Below, piece by piece: positions 43,254 through 50,355 of a DNA stretch of 64,000 nt (position 1 is the stretch's first letter; each line of letters begins with the position of its first letter). Origin of the DNA: CAVYUC01 sp963816685 (GTDB lineage: Bacteria; Bacteroidota; Bacteroidia; Bacteroidales; Prolixibacteraceae); assembly GCA_963816685.1 (NCBI GenBank), contig CAWFMB010000021.1, positions 62,001-126,000 on the forward strand, given 5' to 3'. The translations under genes and the position numbers were made by a program. The notes beneath the pieces are model-generated. The model saw nothing but the letters and a program-made list of their open reading frames with translations, was not told where the DNA came from and ran no database searches.

Positions 43254-43490
43254 GGAAGGTGGAGGTGGAAGAGAGATTGGAGGAGATTGATGGTTATTGG
43301 TGGTTATTGATGGTTATTGGTGGAGATTGTTAGGAGGAAGAGAGAAGAAAGGCAAAGGCGAAGGAAGAAAAGAAAGGAAAGAAAGGTGAAGGCTCAGGCG
43401 AAGGCGAAGGAAGAAAAGAAAGGGAAGAAAGGCGAAGGCTCAGGCTTAGGCAAAGTCAAAAGAAGAAAAGGAAGAAGAGGAAGATTAAGG
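43254..43490 (+). repeat. G-rich repeat arm after the oxidoreductase
   Basis: Begins with decamer-type units (GATGGTTATTG, GGTGGTTATTG) and changes into purine units (GAAGGCGAAGGAAGAAAAG, GGCTCAGGC) of the same kind as at 39.9-40.6 kb. A 65-codon open frame through it is a by-product of the repeats. It is followed by the AAAATTCAATAAATTGTATAAATAAA core (described here by its two halves AAAATTCAATAAATTG and TATAAATAAA). Confidence 0.75.
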
Positions 43491-43524
43491 GATGTTTATG
43501 AGAAAATTCAATAAATTGTATAAA

Positions 43525-43800
43525 TAAAAACGAATAACAACTAATAGCTGCAAATTACAATGAATCACTACGAATCACTATTAATAACAACAAATAACAA
43601 ACCAAATAACAATCAATCACAATATATCCACAAGTAACAACTATTGACAACAAATTAAAACCAATGATAACAAATAGCATCAATCACAACAAATCACCAC
43701 TTGCACTCAATCACAAATAACAATCAATAACAATCAATCACAATGATTTACAACAAGGACAACAATCACAGCAAAGACAACATTCCCAACATCTAACACC
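43525..43800 (+). repeat. C/A-rich complementary arm before pdxB
   Basis: About 275 bases almost devoid of G on this strand, made of degenerate units AATAACAATCAATCACAA and CAACAAATCACCA. These are roughly complementary to the GATGGTTATT units of the left arms. The arm ends five bases before the pdxB ATG and must carry the 5' region of that transcript. Confidence 0.75.
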
Positions 43801-43805
43801 ATCCG

Positions 43806-44933
43806 ATGAAAATTATAATCGACGATAAAATACCATACATAAAAGGAGCGCTGGAACCTTATGCCGACGTAGTTTATCTGCCGGGAAGCAAGACAACTGC
43901 AGAAGTTGTAAAAGATGCAGATGCACTGATAACCAGAACCCGTACAAAATGCAACAGAAATCTTTTGGAAGGTTCAAAAGTGAAGTTTATTGCTACAGCC
44001 ACCATTGGTTATGATCATATTGATACGGAATATTGCCGGGAAGCCGGTATTGAATGGACAAATGCACCGGGTTGCAATGCGGAAAGTGTAAATCAGTATA
44101 TCGCATCGGCTCTTTCTTCGTGGGCGTTGCGTAAAAGAACAGATTTGGCAGGTAAAACCATCGGAATTGTTGGCGTGGGACAAGTGGGTTCAAGGGTAGC
44201 TAAAACCTGTAAAATCATTGGAATGAACGTTCTTTTAAACGACCCGCCTCGTGAACGTGTGGAAGGAGCGGCTGGTTTTGTCTCTTTGGAAGAAATACGG
44301 AAAGAAGCAGATATCATTACATTTCATGTTCCTTTGAATATGTCAGGGCCTGATGCCACTTTTCATATGGTGAATGAAGATTTCCTGCAAAATTTAAATA
44401 AAAAACCGCTAATAATTAATTCGTGCAGGGGAGAAGTTTTTGATTCGGAAGCTGTTTACAATGCAGTGGAAGCAGGCGATATATCCGGTTTTATAGCTGA
44501 TTGCTGGGAAAATGAGCCGGATATAGATTTGGATATGCTCAACATTTCAGAATTTGGAACACCACACATTGCAGGTTATTCAAGAGACGGCAAAGCAAAC
44601 GGAACCAAAATGAGCGTTCAGGCAGTAAGCCGGTTTTTCAATCTTGGAATCGACGATTGGCAGCCACAAGACATTGAACCCCCGGCAAATCCTGTTATTG
44701 AAATTGACGGAAACCAACGACGGGAATATACAGTACTCGCCGAGGCAATCCTTTCAACCTACGCTATTGAAAATGATGATGAAGAACTTCGAGAAGCGCC
44801 TTTTCAGTTTGAAAAATTAAGGGGAGATTATCCGGTGCGCAGAGAGTTTCATGCATTTACCCTTCAACTGAGCCATGTGGATAAGGAAACAGGGGAAAAA
44901 CTGGAAAGGATGGGGTTTAATGTATTAGAGTAG
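43806..44933 (+). CDS. pdxB: erythronate-4-phosphate dehydrogenase
   Basis: A 375-residue D-isomer-specific 2-hydroxyacid dehydrogenase that oxidises 4-phosphoerythronate in the DXP-independent branch of pyridoxal phosphate synthesis. PdxB-specific marks: IIIDDKIPYIKGALEPYADV at the N-terminus, FIATATIGYDHIDTEYC (residues about 61-77), NAPGCNAESVNQYI, Rossmann motif GIVGVGQVGSRVA (about 120-132), NSCRGEVFD, and the C-terminal dimerisation domain from about 285. The catalytic His is in GTPHIAGYS (about 252-260). The stop codon TAG touches the left end of the GIY-YIG cassette. Monocistronic or weakly linked to gnd. Confidence 0.93.
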   Translation: MKIIIDDKIPYIKGALEPYADVVYLPGSKTTAEVVKDADALITRTRTKCNRNLLEGSKVKFIATATIGYDHIDTEYCREAGIEWTNAPGCNAESVNQYIASALSSWALRKRTDLAGKTIGIVGVGQVGSRVAKTCKIIGMNVLLNDPPRERVEGAAGFVSLEEIRKEADIITFHVPLNMSGPDATFHMVNEDFLQNLNKKPLIINSCRGEVFDSEAVYNAVEAGDISGFIADCWENEPDIDLDMLNISEFGTPHIAGYSRDGKANGTKMSVQAVSRFFNLGIDDWQPQDIEPPANPVIEIDGNQRREYTVLAEAILSTYAIENDDEELREAPFQFEKLRGDYPVRREFHAFTLQLSHVDKETGEKLERMGFNVLE

Positions 44934-45294
44934 TTGTCATTCCCGCGTATGCGGGAATCTCATAATATCAGCACTATGAGAAATTTTAATTTTTATGTTT
45001 ACATTTTAACAAACAGACAAAACAGAGTTCTTTACATTGGTGTTACAAATAAATTAAAACGGAGAATAAATGAACATAAAAGCAAACTCAACAATGGTTT
45101 TACAGCAAAATACAACGTTGACAAGCTGGTTTATTACGAACATTTTACTTATATAAATGATGCGATTAAACGGGAGAAAAGATTAAAGAAGTGGAGAAGA
45201 GAGTGGAAAATTGAACTAATAAATAAAATGAATCCCGAATGGAAAGATTTAGCTGAAGAATTGGAGCAGATTCCTGAATTCTCAGGAATGACAA
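44934..45294. mobile_element. 361-bp GIY-YIG cassette with terminal inverted repeats
   Basis: Ends are exact 10-bp inverted repeats TTGTCATTCC (44934-44943) and GGAATGACAA (45285-45294). Each end also carries an 8-bp perfect hairpin: ATTCCCGC/GCGGGAAT (44939-44958) and ATTCCTGA/TCAGGAAT (45270-45289). The element starts at the base after the pdxB stop and ends 35 bases before gnd. It resembles the widespread GTCATTCCCGC-type dispersed hairpins, but contains a gene. No transposase is encoded. Confidence 0.7.
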
Positions 45295-45329
45295 TTCGAA
45301 ATTTAAAATATGTAATAAATAATAATAAA
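44976..45329 (+). CDS. GIY-YIG endonuclease-domain protein (reads in frame into gnd)
   Basis: A single-domain GIY-YIG nuclease of the small UvrC-N-like type. From the ATG at 44976 it reads FYVYILTNRQNRVLYIGVTN (the paired VYI/YIG strands), KLKRRINEHKSK with the catalytic Arg region, and YYEHFTYINDAIKREKRLKKW with the conserved Glu. The useful domain ends near NPEWKDLAEEL; the following QIPEFSGMT is encoded by the right inverted repeat. No stop codon occurs before gnd: the frame continues directly into the gnd start at 45330, so the end given here is the gnd boundary rather than a true stop. Catalytic role is inferred from the family. Confidence 0.75.
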
Positions 45330-46784
45330 ATGAAAAAATTGGCAGACATTGGATTAATCGGGTTGGCCGTTATGGGCGAAAACCTTGTATTAAACATGGA
45401 AAGTAAAGGTTTTACAGTTGCAGTTTTTAACCGCACAGTAGAAAAAGTAGACAAATTTATTGAAGGTCGTGGTGCCGGAAAAAACTTTATTGGCACTCAT
45501 TCCATTGAAGAACTTTGTGCTTCCCTGGAGCGGCCGCGCAAAGTGATGTTGCTTGTAAAAGCCGGTAAACCTGTTGACGATTTTATTGAAATGGTGATTC
45601 CTCTTCTCGAAAAGGGAGACATCATAATTGATGGTGGAAATTCGCATTTTCCGGATACCATCCGACGGACTAAATATGTGGAGAGCAAAGGTTTGCTGTA
45701 TATCGGAACCGGCGTTTCAGGTGGTGAAGAAGGCGCTTTGAAAGGCCCGTCGATGATGCCTGGTGGTTCGCCTGAAGCATGGCCGCAGGTGAAGGAAATT
45801 TTTCAGGCAGTGGCGGCAAAAGTGGAAGATGGCGCTCCCTGCTGTGAATGGGTTGGCCAAAATGGTGCCGGTCATTTTGTGAAAATGGTACACAACGGAA
45901 TCGAATACGGTGACATGCAGATAATTACTGAAGCATACCAGTTGTTGAAAGATCTTCTGGGAATGACAAACGATGAAATGCACGATGTATTTAAAAAGTG
46001 GAACAATGAAGAACTGGACAGCTACCTTATTGAAATTACCCGTGATATCTTAGGCTACAAAGATGAAAACGGAGAGGAAACAGTGGATAAAATCCTGGAT
46101 ACTGCCGGGCAAAAAGGCACCGGCAAATGGACAGGAATTTCGGCTCTCGATCTTGGAATTCCATTAACATTAATTGGTGAATCAGTATTTGCACGTTGTC
46201 TTTCGGCACAAAAAGATTTGCGTGTGCAGGCATCAAAAGTTATTAACGGTCCCAAAGCAAAATTCGAAGGAGATAAAGCACAGTTCGTTGATGATTTGAA
46301 GATGGCTTTGTATGGTGCTAAAATTATTTCTTATGCTCAGGGTTACAACCTGATGATGGAAGCCGCGCAGGAATACAACTGGAACCTGAATTACGGCGAA
46401 ATTGCCCTGATGTGGCGTGGCGGCTGCATTATTCGTTCGGCATTCCTTGGCGACATTAAAGAAGCGTTTGATAACAATCCGGAATTGCCCAACCTTTTGC
46501 TGGATCCGTTCTTCAAGGAAAAGGTTGAAAACGCTCAGGAAGGCTGGCGCCGTGTTTGTGCAACAGCACTCTCCAACGGAATCCCGGTACCTGCATTAAC
46601 TTCGGCACTTTGTTATTTCGACGGTTTCCGTACCGAACGTCTTCCGGCCAACCTGCTGCAGGCACAGCGCGATTATTTTGGCGCCCATACCTACGAAAGA
46701 ACAGATAAACCACGTGGTGAATTTTTCCATACAAACTGGACAGGAAGAGGAGGAGATACTGCTTCGTCAACGTATAATGCGTAA
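45330..46784 (+). CDS. gnd: 6-phosphogluconate dehydrogenase (decarboxylating)
   Basis: Oxidises 6-phosphogluconate to ribulose-5-phosphate, CO2 and NAD(P)H in the oxidative pentose-phosphate pathway. From the ATG at 45330 the product is 484 residues, a full-length Gnd: ADIGLIGLAVMGENLVLNM (cofactor motif, residues about 4-22), IIDGGNSHFPDT, GTGVSGGEEGALKGPSMMPG (about 127-146), and the catalytic GAGHFVKMVHNGIEYGDMQ (about 182-200). The open frame continues upstream through a GIY-YIG cassette without a stop, but the alignment-like start and length support initiation at 45330. A long decamer-repeat region lies between its stop and a terminator at 47269. Confidence 0.95.
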   Translation: MKKLADIGLIGLAVMGENLVLNMESKGFTVAVFNRTVEKVDKFIEGRGAGKNFIGTHSIEELCASLERPRKVMLLVKAGKPVDDFIEMVIPLLEKGDIIIDGGNSHFPDTIRRTKYVESKGLLYIGTGVSGGEEGALKGPSMMPGGSPEAWPQVKEIFQAVAAKVEDGAPCCEWVGQNGAGHFVKMVHNGIEYGDMQIITEAYQLLKDLLGMTNDEMHDVFKKWNNEELDSYLIEITRDILGYKDENGEETVDKILDTAGQKGTGKWTGISALDLGIPLTLIGESVFARCLSAQKDLRVQASKVINGPKAKFEGDKAQFVDDLKMALYGAKIISYAQGYNLMMEAAQEYNWNLNYGEIALMWRGGCIIRSAFLGDIKEAFDNNPELPNLLLDPFFKEKVENAQEGWRRVCATALSNGIPVPALTSALCYFDGFRTERLPANLLQAQRDYFGAHTYERTDKPRGEFFHTNWTGRGGDTASSTYNA

Positions 46785-46787
46785 GAA

Positions 46788-47210
46788 GGAGTGATGGAGA
46801 GGAAGAGAGATTGGTGGGGATGAATGGAGATGTGAATGGTGGGGATTGAGTGGTTATGGATGGTTATTGATGGTTATTGATGGTTATTGATAGTTATGGA
46901 TGGTTATTGATGGTTATTGATGGTTATGGATGGTTATTGGATGGTTATTGATGGTTATTGATAGTTATTGATGGTTATTGATGGTTATGGATGGTTATTG
47001 ATGGTTATTGATGGTTATTGATGGTTATTGATGGTTATTGATGGTTATTGATGGTTATTGATAGTTATGGATAGTTATTGATGGTTATTGATGGTTATTG
47101 ATGGTTATTGATGGTTATGGATAGTTATTGATGGTTATTGGATAGTTATGGTTGGAGATTGATGATTATTGATGATTATTGGTGGGGATGGATGGTTATG
47201 GATAGGAAAT
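46788..47210 (+). repeat. decamer tandem array GATGGTTATT, roughly thirty units
   Basis: After a G-rich introduction (46788-46850; units such as GGAGAGGAAGAGAG and GGTGGGGATG), the 10-bp unit GATGGTTATT repeats in tandem with minor variants (GATAGTTATT, GATGGTTATG) until about 47160, then becomes degenerate. The strand shown contains almost no C. It ends in GGAAATTCAATAAATGCTGTG, matching the core after the 43.3-kb array (AAAATTCAATAAATTG). Confidence 0.9.
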
Positions 47211-47268
47211 TCAATAAATGCTGTGAATAAAGACACTGTTTTACAAAGTGTGTAAGTAAAAATACCGA

Positions 47269-47300
47269 GGGTTTAGCTGTTTACAGCTGGACCCTTTTTT
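47269..47300 (+). terminator. strong intrinsic terminator in the centre of the repeat island
   Basis: Stem GGGTTTAGCTG (47269-47279) / CAGCTGGACCC (47284-47294) with two G-T wobbles, TTTA loop and six T. Its orientation would end a gnd transcript carrying the full decamer array as a 3' untranslated region of about 500 nt. Confidence 0.85.
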
Positions 47301-47460
47301 CAACAAATCTCAACAAATAAACTATTAATCTCCATTAACTGTAAACAATGGATCAATACGAATCAATCACTATCAATCTCTATGAATCCCAATCAATAAC
47401 CATTGACAACCATTAATAACAATGATAACAATGTTTTACAACTGCCAACAATCCCCATCC
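47301..47460. repeat. C/A-rich complementary arm of the decamer island
   Basis: Degenerate AATCAATAACCATTGACAAC- and AATCTCTATGAATCCC-type units with very few G. They are partial reverse complements of GATGGTTATT, giving an inverted arm layout around the terminator. The arm reaches the 3' end of the convergent serine hydrolase gene. Confidence 0.75.
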
Positions 47461-47469
47461 TATCCCCAA

Positions 47470-48735
47470 TCAGCCATTTGTTGAGGCTGTTGATTCTTCG
47501 TTTACTTCAGCATTTGTCAATATTTTCTTATGATCATTGTAATCGAAAATGAGGTTTAAAAATTGAGGGACGCTTTTGGAAGCAGTTACATTGGGTGAAT
47601 TGGTCAGGAATGCGATGCCAATGTTGTCGTCTTCACAATAGGCAATTTCAGCTTTATATCCACTGACGTAACCACCATGATAGGCAACCTGCCGGCCTTT
47701 GTAGCCAACAATCCGCCAGCCAATAGCATATTCTTTTGAATCTACTTTATCCCAGAATCTGAAATACCGGCTGTTCAGGTGTGATTCAACCTGCGGTGCA
47801 AACACCATTTGATGGACATTTTTGTTTAATTCTGAACCTTCCTGATTTAACAATGCCAGGAGAAAATGTGCCATGTCCGAAATACTTGCATTTACTCCTG
47901 CTGCAGGAGCAGTACTGTAATACCTGTCGTTTAGCCGCAATGGCCTGTATCTTCCGTTGGCTCCGGTGTGCGGGTAAGCATGATTTGGATTGTTTTTAAA
48001 CGACTTAAAATCTGTTGAAGCGTCAGCCATTCCATAAGGTTCGAATAGTTTTTCCTTTACGAGTTCACCATAATTTTTTGAAGTTTTTACCGCCATTATG
48101 GTATCGATTAAACTGAACATTACATTTTGATAACCGTAAATTTCACCTGGAGAAGCAGTTAGTCCAACCTGTTTTAACCGCGGTAATATATTTTCAAGCG
48201 ACACGTGATGTTCGATTAAATCGTCGTAAGCATGAGGCACCAGCCCCGAAGTATGACTTAATAAATTTCTGATGGTGATGCTGTTGGTGCTTTCTGAATT
48301 TTTAAGTCTGAAATCCGGGAGATAATCCACAACCTTATCGTCTAAGTCGATTATATTTTCATTTGCAAGAATTCCGGCTAATACTCCAGTAACCGTTTTT
48401 GATACAGAAGCCAGCCTGAAAATGGTATTCACATTGATTGAATCATTTCCGCCCCATTTTTTTACACCAAAACACTTCAGAAAAGCAATCTGATTTTTGT
48501 ATGTAATAGCAACTGCGGCGCCAACAGTTCCCGATTGATTGATTTCGGCAGTTAAAATGCTGTCGTACTTATTAATTAATCCCTGAATTTCAAACGGAAC
48601 TTTTTCCTGCTCTTCAAGTGATACATTGTTAAACTCAACATCAATTTCATTTGTTGTATTAAACTTGTGCCGCTTAAATGCACCAAAAACTACAAAAATA
48701 ATAAGCAGAGTTGCAAAAAAGATTCTTTTCTTCAT
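47470..48735 (-). CDS. beta-lactamase-fold serine hydrolase (class C/EstB-like), membrane-anchored
   Basis: A 421-residue serine hydrolase of the class C beta-lactamase/penicillin-binding-protein superfamily. An N-terminal hydrophobic segment (FFATLLIIFVVFGAF) acts as signal anchor or uncleaved signal. Catalytic motifs: FRLASVSKTVTG (SxxK, Ser about 111), the Tyr motif PGEIYGYQNVMFSL (YxN, about 190-203) and the third motif VAYHGGYVSGYKAEIAY (HGG, about 371-387). The family mostly comprises esterases and peptidases rather than antibiotic-degrading enzymes. Single gene, convergent with gnd across the repeat island and transcribed parallel to dapA. Confidence 0.85.
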   Translation of the reverse strand: MKKRIFFATLLIIFVVFGAFKRHKFNTTNEIDVEFNNVSLEEQEKVPFEIQGLINKYDSILTAEINQSGTVGAAVAITYKNQIAFLKCFGVKKWGGNDSINVNTIFRLASVSKTVTGVLAGILANENIIDLDDKVVDYLPDFRLKNSESTNSITIRNLLSHTSGLVPHAYDDLIEHHVSLENILPRLKQVGLTASPGEIYGYQNVMFSLIDTIMAVKTSKNYGELVKEKLFEPYGMADASTDFKSFKNNPNHAYPHTGANGRYRPLRLNDRYYSTAPAAGVNASISDMAHFLLALLNQEGSELNKNVHQMVFAPQVESHLNSRYFRFWDKVDSKEYAIGWRIVGYKGRQVAYHGGYVSGYKAEIAYCEDDNIGIAFLTNSPNVTASKSVPQFLNLIFDYNDHKKILTNAEVNEESTASTNG

Positions 48736-48809
48736 CCAGTTATTCTTCTTTTAGGGAAAATTATTAAAGCGTCTTAATAATAGCGGCCGCAAAATAAAAA
48801 TTTTACCCT

Positions 48810-48848
48810 AAAAAAAGGATAAATCACCCGATTATTTTTCCTTTTTTT
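48810..48848 (-). terminator. probable terminator downstream of dapA
   Basis: Inverted A/T-rich arms AAAAAAAGG (48810-48818) and CCTTTTTTT (48840-48848) with a partial inner stem AAATC/GATT. On the minus strand this would end the ligA-DUF6913-dapA transcript, about 45 bases after dapA. Confidence 0.5.
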
Positions 48849-48893
48849 ATCAATATCTTTCTGTTGGTTAACTGTGCTGATCGCGTGGAACTT

Positions 48894-49772
48894 TTACCTT
48901 AATTTCTTATAGGCATTTTTGATTTCTTCAGCGGTTGAATCACTGATTTTGTATAATGGTGAACGAAGAATATTTTTAATGGTTCCCTGAAAATGCATCA
49001 GTGATTTTATACCTCCCGGATTTCCATCTTTAAAAAGGAGAGTAAAAATATCGATCATTTCGAAATGCAATTGGAGGGCTTCCTTAAAGTTTCCTTCAAG
49101 TGCAAGATGAACAAGACGACTAAGTCTTCCGGGTAACGCATTTGCAACTACTGAAATTACACCGCTGCCTCCAATGGAAATTATAGGAAGTGCCAGCACA
49201 TCGTCGCCGGAAATAACTGTAAAATTATCCGGAGAATATTTTCCGATTTTAGTAATCTGTGAAAGCACTCCGGAAGCTTCTTTAACCGCAACAATTTTCT
49301 CTGATGCTTCTGCAAGCCGCACCACTGTTTCAGCTTCGAGGTTTATTCCTGTTCGTGAAGGAACATTATACAGGATTATCGGTACAGGACTTGCTTTTGC
49401 AATTTCGGAATAATGCCTGAACATACCTTCCTGCGAAGGTTTATTGTAATAGGGAGTCACAATCAGCAAACCGCTGATCCCGTTAAAATCGAATTTATCA
49501 ATCTGCTTTATTATTTTTCGTGTATCATTTCCACCTAAACCAACAACCACTGGTAATCCGGCCGATTTTTCCTTTATGAGATTAACAACATCTTTTTTTT
49601 CGCCGGATGTTAATGTTGGAGTTTCGGCAGTGGTTCCCAGGGCAACAAGGTAATCCATGCCGCCTTGCACCTGATTGCCGATAACCTGTTCAAGTGCTTT
49701 AAAGTCAATAGTATTATCCTCTGTAAATGGTGTAACCAGTGCTACACCTGCTCCTTTAAAAAGTTGACTCAT
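48894..49772 (-). CDS. dapA: 4-hydroxy-tetrahydrodipicolinate synthase
   Basis: Condenses pyruvate with aspartate semialdehyde, the first committed step of lysine and meso-diaminopimelate synthesis. A 292-residue class I aldolase: GAGVALVTPFTEDNTIDF at the N-terminus, GTTAETPTL (residues about 46-54), VGLGGNDTRKII, the Tyr motif ILYNVPSRTGINL (about 133-145) and the Schiff-base Lys in IVAVKEASG (about 161). Length and motifs are complete. It overlaps the upstream DUF6913 gene by four bases, so the two are cotranscribed and probably translationally coupled. Confidence 0.96.
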   Translation of the reverse strand: MSQLFKGAGVALVTPFTEDNTIDFKALEQVIGNQVQGGMDYLVALGTTAETPTLTSGEKKDVVNLIKEKSAGLPVVVGLGGNDTRKIIKQIDKFDFNGISGLLIVTPYYNKPSQEGMFRHYSEIAKASPVPIILYNVPSRTGINLEAETVVRLAEASEKIVAVKEASGVLSQITKIGKYSPDNFTVISGDDVLALPIISIGGSGVISVVANALPGRLSRLVHLALEGNFKEALQLHFEMIDIFTLLFKDGNPGGIKSLMHFQGTIKNILRSPLYKISDSTAEEIKNAYKKLR

Positions 49773-50287
49773 GTACTCTTTGTTTTATTTAGTTCGCCAA
49801 GATAGAAAATTTGTTGTTTTGCCAGGTACAAAGCATCTGCTTTCGGGCCAATATTAATATTCAGGTCAAAGAAGTTTTTTTCTTTTTGCGACCAGCCAAT
49901 TTTAAATTTAGCCGGACAAATCGCTGTAGTATAATCGAGTAAAAAGTTCTGCTCAAGTGCAATATTGAAAAGAACATCGAATTCGGTCTCAATAAAATTA
50001 TCATAGGTTCCGGGCCTGGGAAGTCCCAACCAGTTTAAATCTTTTTTTGATATTGCATTTGACGTGGTAAGTGCCGACACTCCATTTTCGTAAACACATA
50101 AATTTCTGAAAATTACTTTTGTGTGCAGGAAATGATCATGCAGGTAACGATATGCATCCGAATGATGAGGTTGCCAGATTACCCCAACTTTCTTAAGTGA
50201 TTCAGGATTGGGCAAAACAACCTTTCGTTTTGTTTCGGCAAGCTTTTTAAAAAGTTGCCGGTATGCATATTTTTCGATGAAGTTCAT
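49769..50287 (-). CDS. DUF6913-like conserved Bacteroidota protein
   Basis: A 172-residue protein of the uncharacterised family that usually sits between ligA and dapA in Bacteroidota. Visible features are a basic helical N-terminus (KYAYRQLFKKLAETKRKV), the motif VGVIWQPHHSDAYRYL (residues about 34-49), LNWLGLPRPGTYDNFIETEFDVL (about 83-105; here DWP-like Asn/Leu variation) and FDLNINIGPKADALYLAKQQ. No signal peptide or catalytic motif was recognised. Conserved linkage suggests a housekeeping role, but none is known to me. It overlaps dapA by four bases and follows ligA by about 70. Confidence 0.75.
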   Translation of the reverse strand: MNFIEKYAYRQLFKKLAETKRKVVLPNPESLKKVGVIWQPHHSDAYRYLHDHFLHTKVIFRNLCVYENGVSALTTSNAISKKDLNWLGLPRPGTYDNFIETEFDVLFNIALEQNFLLDYTTAICPAKFKIGWSQKEKNFFDLNINIGPKADALYLAKQQIFYLGELNKTKST

Positions 50288-50355
50288 TGTTTATACAAAG
50301 ATAATTAAATGATTTACGACTGCCGAATCATAAAAATTTATATTCAAACGCTATA

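Noticed and set aside
43317..43514. 65-codon open frame rich in Lys/Arg/Glu
   Set aside because: It is only a translation of the purine-rich repeat units and has no start context or homologue-like features.
44934..46784. Genuine nuclease-Gnd fusion protein
   Set aside because: Gnd is complete from its own ATG at 45330, and the upstream part is bounded by inverted repeats, so I annotate two genes and report the shared frame as a finding.
46850..47160. Possible CRISPR array in the regular repeat region
   Set aside because: The 10-bp units are contiguous with no unique spacers and no cas genes are nearby; it is a simple tandem repeat.
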